Assembly (NCBI GenBank): GCA_963832835.1 | Contig: CAWHVD010000001.1 | Span: 434,001-498,000, forward strand | Length of the DNA stretch: 64,000 nucleotides | Reading direction: 5' to 3' | DNA from: CAVPKN01 sp963832835 | Lineage (GTDB): Bacteria; Chlamydiota; Chlamydiia; Chlamydiales; JAAKFR01 | Part shown: one piece after another, positions 54,718 through 62,427 of the stretch | Layout: every line of letters begins with the position of its first letter | Numbering within the stretch: position 1 is the first letter of the stretch | Program-made: the position numbers and the translations under genes | Notes under the pieces: generated by a model | Databases searched by the model: none | The model's input: the letters and a program-made list of their open reading frames with translations, nothing else | Told to the model about the DNA's origin: nothing

Positions 54718-55695
54718 TTAAGAAGTGCGCAGCTTTTGTTTAGTTTGCAACAAATCATCCAAGGTTTTTTCCAAGCTCCATTCTAGTTCAAACTTATAGC
54801 GGGATTTGATTTTGGTTAGGTCTGGCCGGCGCCTGAGAGTGTCTTCAAAAGGCATGCCATAAGCTTCTTCGTAGGGAATAAAGACGATCTCAGAATGGCT
54901 GTGGGCACGCTGTTTCACCAACTGGGCCAACTCCAGTATAGTGATTTCCCGGTCGTTGCCTACATTAAAGATTTCACCTTTTACGGAAGGATCAGTAATC
55001 AATACGTGTAACCATTTGCATGTATCTCGAATATCACAGAAAGAGCGACTTTGATCGCCCTTGCCATAAACTGTGATAGGTTTTTCATCTGCAGCTTGGG
55101 TAACAAATCGAGGCACAACCATCCCGTACCTTCCCGTCTGGTGCGGCCCTATTGTGTTGAATAGGCGTACTATGACACAGTCAAGGCCATATTCATGCAC
55201 ACATGAGAGGGCCATTGTTTCATCTACAAATTTGCTCAACGAATAATTGACTTGGATACATTTTGCAGAGGGAAATGTAATTTTAGCATCCTCTCTAAAT
55301 GTACTTTTTCCATCGGTACCGTATACTTCAGAGGTCGACGCGATCAGAACGCGGCATGCTCTATTATGCTGAGCCACTGTTTTAAGCAATCTTTCACATC
55401 CATGGATATTGTCACTAATGACTGAGACGGGACGGTTGATCACCACTTTTTGTCCAACGATCGCTGCCATATGATAGATCGCATCTGCCCAAGAGACAGC
55501 CTTGGGCAATTCATCCCAAGAGTTCAAGTCGCTCTTTGTAAAACGGAGATCGGGATGGTCAAGAGCTGTATTGAGATTTTCAATTCGGCCTGTCGAAAGG
55601 TTGTCTACAACCCACACAGAGTCATTTTTATTGAGATGTTGCAGAGCTAAGTTAGAACCGATGAATCCAGCCCCACCTGTAATTAAGATTTTCAT
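54718..55695 (-). CDS. NDP-hexose 4-epimerase-type enzyme (PelX-like)
   Basis: A 325-residue extended short-chain dehydrogenase. GGAGFIGSNLAL (NAD-binding GxxGxxG) begins at residue 7. The STSEVYGTDG segment and the catalytic YSLSK (Y-x-x-x-K, about residues 151-155) are present, followed by VRLFNTIGPHQTGRYGMVVPRF. UDP-hexose epimerases, dehydratases and decarboxylases share this frame. At the head of the pel operon it would make the UDP-GalNAc donor from UDP-GlcNAc, as PelX does in some Pseudomonas. The exact activity is inference. Confidence 0.85.
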   Translation of the reverse strand: MKILITGGAGFIGSNLALQHLNKNDSVWVVDNLSTGRIENLNTALDHPDLRFTKSDLNSWDELPKAVSWADAIYHMAAIVGQKVVINRPVSVISDNIHGCERLLKTVAQHNRACRVLIASTSEVYGTDGKSTFREDAKITFPSAKCIQVNYSLSKFVDETMALSCVHEYGLDCVIVRLFNTIGPHQTGRYGMVVPRFVTQAADEKPITVYGKGDQSRSFCDIRDTCKWLHVLITDPSVKGEIFNVGNDREITILELAQLVKQRAHSHSEIVFIPYEEAYGMPFEDTLRRRPDLTKIKSRYKFELEWSLEKTLDDLLQTKQKLRTS

Positions 55696-55716
55696 ATATT
55701 CCTGAACTTTGAGTTA

Positions 55717-55879
55717 ATACCATTTCCAGAAAATAAAGTCATGAATTGGCACTGGGTAACATGACAGATTTGAACGATCCTTTCTCCCTAAGGTGCAAAA
55801 ACATAGGATTCTAAACGATCGTCCAAATCTGTCATGTTACCCAGTGCCAATTCATGACTTTATTTTCTGGAAATGGTAT
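55717..55879. mobile_element. Family-1 MITE with two identical-type arms
   Basis: A complete 163-nt copy. Unlike the others, both arms are of the GGGTAACATGACAGATTTG kind, so the stem is almost perfect over about 60 nt (including CATGAATTGGCACTGGG on both sides). It lies just upstream of the epimerase gene, in the likely promoter region of the pel operon. Confidence 0.9.
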
Positions 55880-56034
55880 TAATATAGGTGGAACGATTGC
55901 TAAAAATGCCTGCATAAGCACCATTTCTCAACGATTTTTTAAAAATATGTTGTTTAGAGATGGCTGCTCATACCGCTGCTATCACATGGATTTACTCTAG
56001 CAGGATACGTGCCAGTAGGGCAGTTTGAGAATTT

Positions 56035-56197
56035 ATACCATTTCCAGAAAATAAAGTCACAAATTGGCACTGTATAACACGCCATTTTTGAACGAGCCTT
56101 TCTCGCTTAGGTGCAAAAACATAGGCTTCTAAACGATCATCCAAATCTGTCATGTTACCCAGTACCACTTCATGACTTTATTTTCTGGAAATGGTAT
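56035..56197 (-). mobile_element. Family-1 MITE, complete
   Basis: A complete 163-nt copy in reverse orientation (TGTATAACACGCC arm first), bounded by ATACCATTTCCAG and CTGGAAATGGTAT. It is separated from the preceding copy by only 155 nt and ends 44 nt before the dehydrogenase stop codon. The pair could promote rearrangement of this junction. Confidence 0.9.
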
Positions 56198-56240
56198 AAA
56201 TAGGCGAGGCGGGCGGCCCCAAAAATGTACACAGTCGAGT

Positions 56241-57608
56241 TTAGGTAATAATATTTTTTCTTAAATGGTGGTCGAGATTCTTGGTGGCATTGCGCGTATC
56301 GAGGATAAGCGGGCTGTTTTTGCAAACCCATGTCCAATCATACTGGGAGTGGTCTGTAATGATGACGACGCAATCAGCTTCAGCTAGTGTTTTTTCATTC
56401 AAAACAATGGACTCCATATTAAGAGCCGGGAGTTTTGGAACAAAGTAATCGTGGTAAGTCACAACGGCGCCGTTCTTTTGAAGCATTTCGATGATGCGTA
56501 AACCTGGAGATTCTCGGATGTCGCCCACATCTTTTTTGAATGCAACGCCCAAGATCAAAATTTTGGCACCTTGAAGTTTTTTATGTTGAGTGTCTAAAGC
56601 TGAGGTGATTTTTTCGACTACATACTCTGATGTTTTCAGATTAATTAGGGAGGCATTATTGATCATGGTTGTTTCAATCCCCAGTTTTCGCGCTGCCCAA
56701 GCCAAATAGAGTGGATCGACCGGGATGCATTCGCCACCGATTCCAGGCCCTGGATAAAATGCTGTAAATCCAAAAGGCTTAGTAGATGCCGCCTTGATCA
56801 CTTCCCAAATATCGATTCCCATTTTGTCAAAGACCATCTTCATCTCATCGACAAAAGCAATATTGATCAACCGGAAGGTGTTCTCATAAATTTTCGTAGC
56901 TTCAGCGATACGTGCTGTTGGGCACGGATAAACTCTCACCGTGATATGCTCGTAGAGGGCCTTTGCAAGCTGTGTGCATTTACTGGTCACTCCTCCACAG
57001 ATGCGGGGGATTTGGTTGAGGATAGCACTTGGATTTCCTGCATCTTCCCTCTCAGGAACATGAGCCAAGTAGAAATCGACACCCGCTTTTAATCCTGTCT
57101 CTTGTTCCAATATGGGCAGCACCTCTTCTTCTGTTGTCCCTGGATACGTGGTGCTTTGCAAAATAACCAGACGAGGGGGAAGCATTTCGGGCTCAGGACG
57201 AGCACTGTTGTTGCGCACACGAGCTGTAGCATAAGCAGGCTGGCGTTTCATGGCAGAGGCAATGGTGTGGCAGGCCTTTTGAATATAGGAAATATCGGGC
57301 TGACGTTGTTTGTTCAGTGGAGTGGGTACACTGATAATAAAGACATCTGCAGATGCGAGATCATTCGGATCCGAAGTAGGGATGAACCTTTCTTCATCGA
57401 GTAAATAAAATAATTGCCCATGCGGCATAAACGGAAGATAAGATTGCCTTTGCTTCAAGGCTTCAATTTTGGAAGTATCGATATCATAGCCTATGACCTT
57501 GAACCCCTCCGTACCGAAATCATGAGCTAGGCTCAGCCCTGTGTACCCCAGACCTATAATCCCGACGACAGCCTCTTTTTCGCCAATTTTATGTAAAAGA
57601 TCGTCCAT
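56241..57608 (-). CDS. Nucleotide-sugar dehydrogenase (UDP-HexNAc/UDP-Glc 6-dehydrogenase family)
   Basis: A 455-residue NAD-dependent dehydrogenase that oxidises the C6 hydroxyl of a UDP-sugar to a uronic acid. The N-terminus has VGIIGLGYTGLSLA (NAD site). SVPTPLNKQRQPDISY and QSTTYPGTTEEEV follow, and the catalytic Cys lies in GIGGECIPVDPLYL (about residue 285). The C-terminal domain has ILGVAFKKDVGDIRESP. The extra loop around ATARVRNNSARPE and the pattern resemble WbpA/WbpO-type UDP-GlcNAc or UDP-GalNAc dehydrogenases more than UDP-glucose ones. It sits upstream of the pel operon on the same strand but is separated from it by two MITEs; a role in Pel or in another glycan is open. Confidence 0.85.
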   Translation of the reverse strand: MDDLLHKIGEKEAVVGIIGLGYTGLSLAHDFGTEGFKVIGYDIDTSKIEALKQRQSYLPFMPHGQLFYLLDEERFIPTSDPNDLASADVFIISVPTPLNKQRQPDISYIQKACHTIASAMKRQPAYATARVRNNSARPEPEMLPPRLVILQSTTYPGTTEEEVLPILEQETGLKAGVDFYLAHVPEREDAGNPSAILNQIPRICGGVTSKCTQLAKALYEHITVRVYPCPTARIAEATKIYENTFRLINIAFVDEMKMVFDKMGIDIWEVIKAASTKPFGFTAFYPGPGIGGECIPVDPLYLAWAARKLGIETTMINNASLINLKTSEYVVEKITSALDTQHKKLQGAKILILGVAFKKDVGDIRESPGLRIIEMLQKNGAVVTYHDYFVPKLPALNMESIVLNEKTLAEADCVVIITDHSQYDWTWVCKNSPLILDTRNATKNLDHHLRKNIIT

Positions 57609-57668
57609 TGAAATTTCCCCGCCCTTGGCTAAGTATAATTATATTTTGAATTAAAAAGGAAGAAAGTT

Positions 57669-57831
57669 ATACCATTTCCAAAAAATAAAGCCATGAAGTG
57701 AAGCTGGGTAACATGACAGATTTGGATGATCGTTTCGAAGCCCATGTTTTTGCACCTAAGCGAGAAAGGATCGTTCAAAAATGGCGTGTTATACAGTGCC
57801 AATTTGTGACTTTATTTTCTGGAAATGGTAT
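57669..57831 (+). mobile_element. Family-1 MITE, complete
   Basis: A complete 163-nt copy with small changes (CCATTTCCAAAAAATAAAG at the left end, GTGAAGCTGGGTAAC). It lies between the dehydrogenase and MOMP genes. Confidence 0.9.
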
Positions 57832-57876
57832 TACAAGATATTAAAAGATACGCGCTCTGAATAGAAGTCTAGTTAG

Positions 57877-57907
57877 AAAAAAGGCCAGCGAGGAAGCCTC
57901 GCCAGCC
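57877..57907 (-). terminator. Rho-independent terminator of the MOMP gene
   Basis: On the minus strand, GGCTGGCGAGG and CCTCGCTGGCC form an 11-bp stem with two G-U pairs around CTT, followed by TTTTTTCT. It lies 165 nt downstream of the MOMP stop codon, leaving a long 3' untranslated region. Confidence 0.85.
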
Positions 57908-58071
57908 AGGGGGGGTAATGGTAGTTTTCAGCAAAGCAAATGCTATTGATGGAAACTTTAAAATACGACCTTACAGATAAGTAAAAATATCATCAAGAAA
58001 ATCTTAAGGATACATCAGGTTCTAGAGGGAATTACAACACTCCGTTTGTTATTGGCTCTACAAATGGTATT

Positions 58072-58908
58072 TTAGAAACGAAATTGTCCATTTACTGAAA
58101 CGGCTTTCTCATCTGCCCAACGTCCTTCGACTGTAACTCCAATCATGTTGCACAGAGTAAGAGACATTCCCAAGGCCAGACCCCAATGCTTTTTGGATCT
58201 GAATTTGTGTAAAGTGTAGGTGGCCACATCATCTGTAAACGTAAAGTGATTCAACATCAATTCCGATTGGGACCACTTCACAGCTAGGTATGGCACCATT
58301 GCAATCGTGGAAGCATATGTGATGAAGCGATAAGAGACCCCAAGACCTGCTTGCCATTCATGGTAATGAAAGTTGTTGTCTTCATCGAAATAGGTCAAAG
58401 TACCATCACTGCCATTAATAAAGTGATCGAGCCGATTAGTTGTCCGGAAATACTGACCTTCCAAACCCACGGCAAAGCAATTGCGTTCCCAGAGAGTTGC
58501 GCGAGTGCCAAGGCTCCACGAAAAATCTGTAGAAAATTCAAAATCACCAATAAAAGATGCATTCGAAAAGCTGCTCACGTTGGTGCGAACAAATAGATGT
58601 GTTGCTCCCAGAGTGGTAAAAACATCAACACGATCGCAGATATTCAAAGCGAGGTAACCTGCATTTGTGAATATCTCGGTATCTTTGATTTCCTTATTGC
58701 CGCGCATATGGCGGTTGAACACGTAATCTCCATAGAAGCCAATTCTCAGGCTCAACGCATCGCACCAACAACAACAAGGATTGCAACCATTGGAATCCCA
58801 CCAAATGCCGTTTGTGAATAAGCTAGCTTCCGAGGGGTTGCCTACAGGAAGTGCATAAATCCCGCTACAGGTCAGTAATGTCAGAGCACTCAAAACGAGT
58901 TTGTTCAT
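58072..58908 (-). CDS. ompA: Major outer membrane protein (MOMP/OmpA of Chlamydiae)
   Basis: A protein of about 278 residues. The ATG at 58908 has GGAG just upstream and starts a signal peptide (MNKLVLSALTLLTCSGIYA). The mature start ALPVGNPSEASLFTNGIWW is nearly that of Chlamydia MOMP. CNPCCCWCDALSLRIGFYGDYVFNR, EIFTNAGYLALNICDRVDVFTTLGAT and the closing VEGRWADEKAVSVNGQFRF also match. The dense N-terminal cysteines fit the disulfide-linked outer-membrane complex. It is about 100 residues shorter than Chlamydia MOMP, with reduced variable segments. It is a trimeric porin-type barrel. In Chlamydia this gene is between rpsB and pbp; here it lies after the Pel region. Confidence 0.9.
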   Translation of the reverse strand: MNKLVLSALTLLTCSGIYALPVGNPSEASLFTNGIWWDSNGCNPCCCWCDALSLRIGFYGDYVFNRHMRGNKEIKDTEIFTNAGYLALNICDRVDVFTTLGATHLFVRTNVSSFSNASFIGDFEFSTDFSWSLGTRATLWERNCFAVGLEGQYFRTTNRLDHFINGSDGTLTYFDEDNNFHYHEWQAGLGVSYRFITYASTIAMVPYLAVKWSQSELMLNHFTFTDDVATYTLHKFRSKKHWGLALGMSLTLCNMIGVTVEGRWADEKAVSVNGQFRF

Positions 58909-58974
58909 ACCAGTCTCCATAATGATGCCAGGAATGTAATTTCTGTAAAAATTTTAATCAACTCTGAATTGGTG

Positions 58975-60690
58975 CTATCTCATCTTGGGATCAAGGGCAT
59001 CGCGCAGGCGGTCACCCACAAGCGCGATAGAAATGAGCAAGAGTGTCAAAAGAATTGCAGGTGGCCAGAGCAAGTAGCTTTCTGCAGGGAATACAGAGCG
59101 TCCCTCGTCCATCAATACTCCCCAGGAGGTAGAACCTTCTTCCCCCAATCCCAAAAAGGAGAGGCCAGCTTCGCTTGTAATGGCGCCCATAATAGAAAAG
59201 GGCAACAAAGTTAAGATAGGAGGAATCGCATTGGGAAGGATATGTGAGAACATAATGCGGGGGTGAGTAAAACCAATAGATTTGCAGGCAGCGACATACG
59301 CTAGCTTGCGTTGTTTGAGTACTTCCGAACGCATAAAGCGTGCGATACCGGTCCAACCAAAAACACCGAGTACCGTGATCACAAGAAAAATAGATTTGCT
59401 TTGAGTGATAGCAATGACCAGTAAGAGCATGAAAAAGGTGGGCATGGCTTCCCACATTTCGATAACTCTACTCAACACCAGATCAGTTTTGCCCCCAAAG
59501 TAACCTGCAAGCATCCCTAGAGGAATTCCAATGAATAGGGCAAGGGCAACGGCGGTTAATCCCACAACAAGAGAGACACGAATTCCGAAAGCTAAACTTG
59601 CGATGAGATCTTTTCGGTTAACCCGAGTCAGTTCCCACCAAGGAAGGTGTTGATTTGCCAATTGGGAACCACCGGCATCCTCTTCCCAATGGAATGATCG
59701 AACCAAGGGGGGAATGAGGATATGGAGTTTTTTGCTTTCCAGTTCAAGCCAAGCCTCTTTGTCATCGAGATAAGCAGCTTCAGCAATCGCTTTTTGATAA
59801 TCGATCATGATCTGGCGGGCATTGCCAAGAGGCACCCGTGCTTCCGCCGCTGTTTTTAAAATATGCTCAAGACTCTTTTCGGCCGCTTCTTGTTCCGGAA
59901 AAGAGGCATGTTCTAAAGCATACTTTGCCATAATAAAAGAATGTGAAAAAGGAAGATAAGCCTGTGTAAGATCTGGCAAAACTTGCTCAGCTTCCCGATA
60001 CGCTTTCTCTGAGAACTGGATAGTCTCTTGTAAACGGACCTTCTGGCTTTCTGCATTGCGTTGTCTGACATGCCACAGAGTCGGCATTTCACGGCTCGCT
60101 TTTTTTGCGAAATGAACTAGGTAGGGGTTAAGACGTTCGTGTTGGGCTTTGATATGATGATATTCTAGAAGTTGGTTCAGCCTACCATAAGGTGTATGAT
60201 GGCGTAGATCAAAATCCCAGCTTGTTTGAGCGGCAAGAGAGGCCAGTAATGGATCCTCATGGAAATGGTACTGTTTTTGGGATATCTCTTTACGCTCCTT
60301 TTCCAAAGCGGGATCATGAGAAGGGTCTTTGACTGCGCCGGTGACCACCCACATAAACAAACCGATCTGCAGGCAAGCTAGGCACGTTACCCAAACCCTT
60401 TTCATTTTAATGGATACAAAAAGCTTACACAGAAAGGTAGCGGGGAGCGTAAACATGAGCAGATTGAAAAACAAATCGATCGGCTTGGTATAGAAGCCCT
60501 TGTAAAATAAATAGCGCAGCAATGGGAAGTAGAGGTGGCCATCCCAGAGCGTAATCAATGGTTTACTGGAAGCAAAAAGTGGCGCATAGATACCTATAAG
60601 GCATAATAAGCCTAAGAGACATAGAGCCGCAACTCCTACCTTACTTTTCTTGAAAGCTTTCCACACCACTTTCCAATAGACATCTTGCAT
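58975..60690 (-). CDS. oppC: Oligopeptide ABC transporter permease OppC-like, with large periplasmic insert
   Basis: A 571-residue permease, about twice the usual size. The N-terminal TM (VGVAALCLLGLLCLIGIYAPLF) is followed by two more hydrophobic segments (about residues 60-120) and a hydrophilic helical insert (about 120-350). A normal OppC core follows: DLIASLAFGIRVSLVVGLTAVALALFIGIPLGMLAGYFGG, the EAA motif near AACKSIGFTHPRIMFSHILPNAIPP and the end GDRLRDALDPKMR. It imports peptides across the inner membrane with OppB and ATPases encoded elsewhere (dppDF at 35 kb are candidates). A third-family repeat fragment and a MITE separate it from oppB. Confidence 0.88.
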   Translation of the reverse strand: MQDVYWKVVWKAFKKSKVGVAALCLLGLLCLIGIYAPLFASSKPLITLWDGHLYFPLLRYLFYKGFYTKPIDLFFNLLMFTLPATFLCKLFVSIKMKRVWVTCLACLQIGLFMWVVTGAVKDPSHDPALEKERKEISQKQYHFHEDPLLASLAAQTSWDFDLRHHTPYGRLNQLLEYHHIKAQHERLNPYLVHFAKKASREMPTLWHVRQRNAESQKVRLQETIQFSEKAYREAEQVLPDLTQAYLPFSHSFIMAKYALEHASFPEQEAAEKSLEHILKTAAEARVPLGNARQIMIDYQKAIAEAAYLDDKEAWLELESKKLHILIPPLVRSFHWEEDAGGSQLANQHLPWWELTRVNRKDLIASLAFGIRVSLVVGLTAVALALFIGIPLGMLAGYFGGKTDLVLSRVIEMWEAMPTFFMLLLVIAITQSKSIFLVITVLGVFGWTGIARFMRSEVLKQRKLAYVAACKSIGFTHPRIMFSHILPNAIPPILTLLPFSIMGAITSEAGLSFLGLGEEGSTSWGVLMDEGRSVFPAESYLLWPPAILLTLLLISIALVGDRLRDALDPKMR

Positions 60691-60723
60691 AACCCAAATG
60701 CTACCATTTTAGCGAGAATTACA

Positions 60724-60749
60724 GAACCTACATTGCCGTAATCCCGCTC
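60724..60749. repeat. Fragment of third repeat family
   Basis: GAACCTACATTGCCGTAATC resembles the start of the 111-nt insert at 25085-25109 (GAACCTACATTGCGGCAATC), with only a few mismatches. It lies between oppC and a family-1 MITE. It is too short to define the element's ends. Confidence 0.45.
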
Positions 60750-60783
60750 TTTTCAATCACACGTGCAAGGGCGCGACTATCTT

Positions 60784-60946
60784 ATACCATTTCCAGAAAA
60801 TAAAGCCATGAAGTGGCACTGGGTAACATGACAGATTTGGACGATCGTTTCGAAGCCTATGTTTTTGCACCTAAGCGAGAAAAGATAGTTCAAAAATGGC
60901 GTGTTATACAGTGCCAATTCGTGACTTTATTTTCTGGAAATGGTAT
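60784..60946 (+). mobile_element. Family-1 MITE touching the oppB stop codon
   Basis: A complete 163-nt copy. Its last base is also the last base of the oppB stop codon (TAA, minus strand). It lies between oppB and oppC of one transcription unit, so its hairpin would be in the message between them. Confidence 0.9.
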
Positions 60947-62427
60947 TAATCAAGGGTGACGCGGGGATCGAGGAGGGTGTAGGAAACATCTGCGATCAAG
61001 TAACCCACAAGGGTCAAGCAAGAGCCTGCGAAAGCAGAGAATAGAACAACATTGAAATCACGGTTAAGGATTGCTTCATAAAAAAATTTACCAAAACCAT
61101 TAATTTCAAAAATCGTTTCGACTATCAATGATCCTCCCAAAATCACACCGAGCGATGCTGCAAGAGAGGTCACTATTGTGATAGCACCATTGCGTCCGAC
61201 GTGTTTAACCAAGATGTTAAGAGGACTCAACCCCTTTGCACGTGCTGTGCGGACATAATCCTGTCTCATGACTTCAAGAAAGGCGGTGCGGGAAAGTCTG
61301 GCTTGCACGGCGATAGTTCCATATTTGATAGCGATGAGGGGTAGGATTAAGTGGAGTAGGATATCAGCGAGACGTTGTGGTGAGGTATATTGGGTATAAA
61401 CCTCTTCAGGGCTATGAAAACCGCTATAAGGGATAGGGATGTCTGTGAAGGGAAGGGTGTGATGAAGAGCCACCTTCTCGATCAGAAAGGGAGCGGCTAC
61501 AAACACAGGGATAGCAAAAAGAAACAAAAAACAAATATTTAGAGAGTAATCGATCCATTGGTTTTGTCTAACAGCCATCACCATGCCAAATACCTGGCAG
61601 AGCACAAAGGTTAAACCCATAGGGATAACTGCCAGGGTCAACGAATACTTCATCCTCTTGCCCACTTCACTCACCACACTTTTGTTGCTGTCGTTGCGCA
61701 AGGTGCCAAAATTGAGTGTCAGCACTCGACTTACGTAGCGACAAAAGCGCGTTTCAAAAAAAAGAGTATTCATCCGCTGACGTACGCTCTTTGAAAATTG
61801 ACTTTCGTTCCCTTTTTCTTGATACCAAAGGGATAATTGCAGGATTTTGTCCTCTAGGGTTCCAGAGCTATCTGTGTCAGAGATTTTCAGCTCGTTTAAA
61901 TGGAGATTGTTCTCGGAGATCAACCGATTTTCTGCCCTCTGTGCCGGGGTAAGAGTTGCCCCTACATGCCCTTGAAGAGTCCCTCCTCGGATGAGAAGGT
62001 TAGCCGCCACTTTGCGGATTTCAAAAGAGTTTTGAGTGTCTAACGCTTCCTGCATGAGGTAGGGCATCACAAAGCGGGCTCGGTCGCCCCATAAGGTGCG
62101 CAGCGCATGATAGTCTTGCACGCTTCTTGTTTGATGGGACTCAGAGAGCTGCTTTAATCCATCTCGAATTTGGCTGCTTGTTAATGAGGGCCAGCTATTC
62201 CACAAAATGGGCAGAGTCAGCCCATAATGTTCACGGAATAGGAAGTATTGATTTTCACCTGTTACTGCTGATTCACCGGTTGAACGCGATGCTTCTCCTG
62301 TGGGGCTGACACTGGCCTGTGTGGTCGGTTCACCCGGCGCTAAGTTCAGTATAACGAAGTTCACCAGAATAATTACAAACAGCGTGAGAGGTAGTAAAAG
62401 CAGTCGTCGGATGATGTAGGATGTCAT
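60946..62427 (-). CDS. oppB: Oligopeptide ABC transporter permease OppB-like
   Basis: A 493-residue permease, longer than the common 310-340. The N-terminus YIIRRLLLLPLTLFVIILVNFVI is the classic OppB start. A hydrophilic helical insert (about residues 40-245) precedes the TM core. The EAA-like loop RTAFLEVMRQDYVRTARAKGLSPLNILVKHVGRNG is clear, and the protein ends YTLLDPRVTLD. Both permeases of this transporter carry large insertions, a feature I associate with chlamydial Opp systems. It shares an ATGA overlap with the upstream oppA-like gene. Confidence 0.9.
   Translation of the reverse strand: MTSYIIRRLLLLPLTLFVIILVNFVILNLAPGEPTTQASVSPTGEASRSTGESAVTGENQYFLFREHYGLTLPILWNSWPSLTSSQIRDGLKQLSESHQTRSVQDYHALRTLWGDRARFVMPYLMQEALDTQNSFEIRKVAANLLIRGGTLQGHVGATLTPAQRAENRLISENNLHLNELKISDTDSSGTLEDKILQLSLWYQEKGNESQFSKSVRQRMNTLFFETRFCRYVSRVLTLNFGTLRNDSNKSVVSEVGKRMKYSLTLAVIPMGLTFVLCQVFGMVMAVRQNQWIDYSLNICFLFLFAIPVFVAAPFLIEKVALHHTLPFTDIPIPYSGFHSPEEVYTQYTSPQRLADILLHLILPLIAIKYGTIAVQARLSRTAFLEVMRQDYVRTARAKGLSPLNILVKHVGRNGAITIVTSLAASLGVILGGSLIVETIFEINGFGKFFYEAILNRDFNVVLFSAFAGSCLTLVGYLIADVSYTLLDPRVTLD

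Noticed and set aside
55717..57831. Cluster of repeats considered as a CRISPR array
   Set aside because: Units are 163 nt, palindromic, irregularly spaced and separated by genes or unrelated sequence. There are no short spacers and no cas genes.
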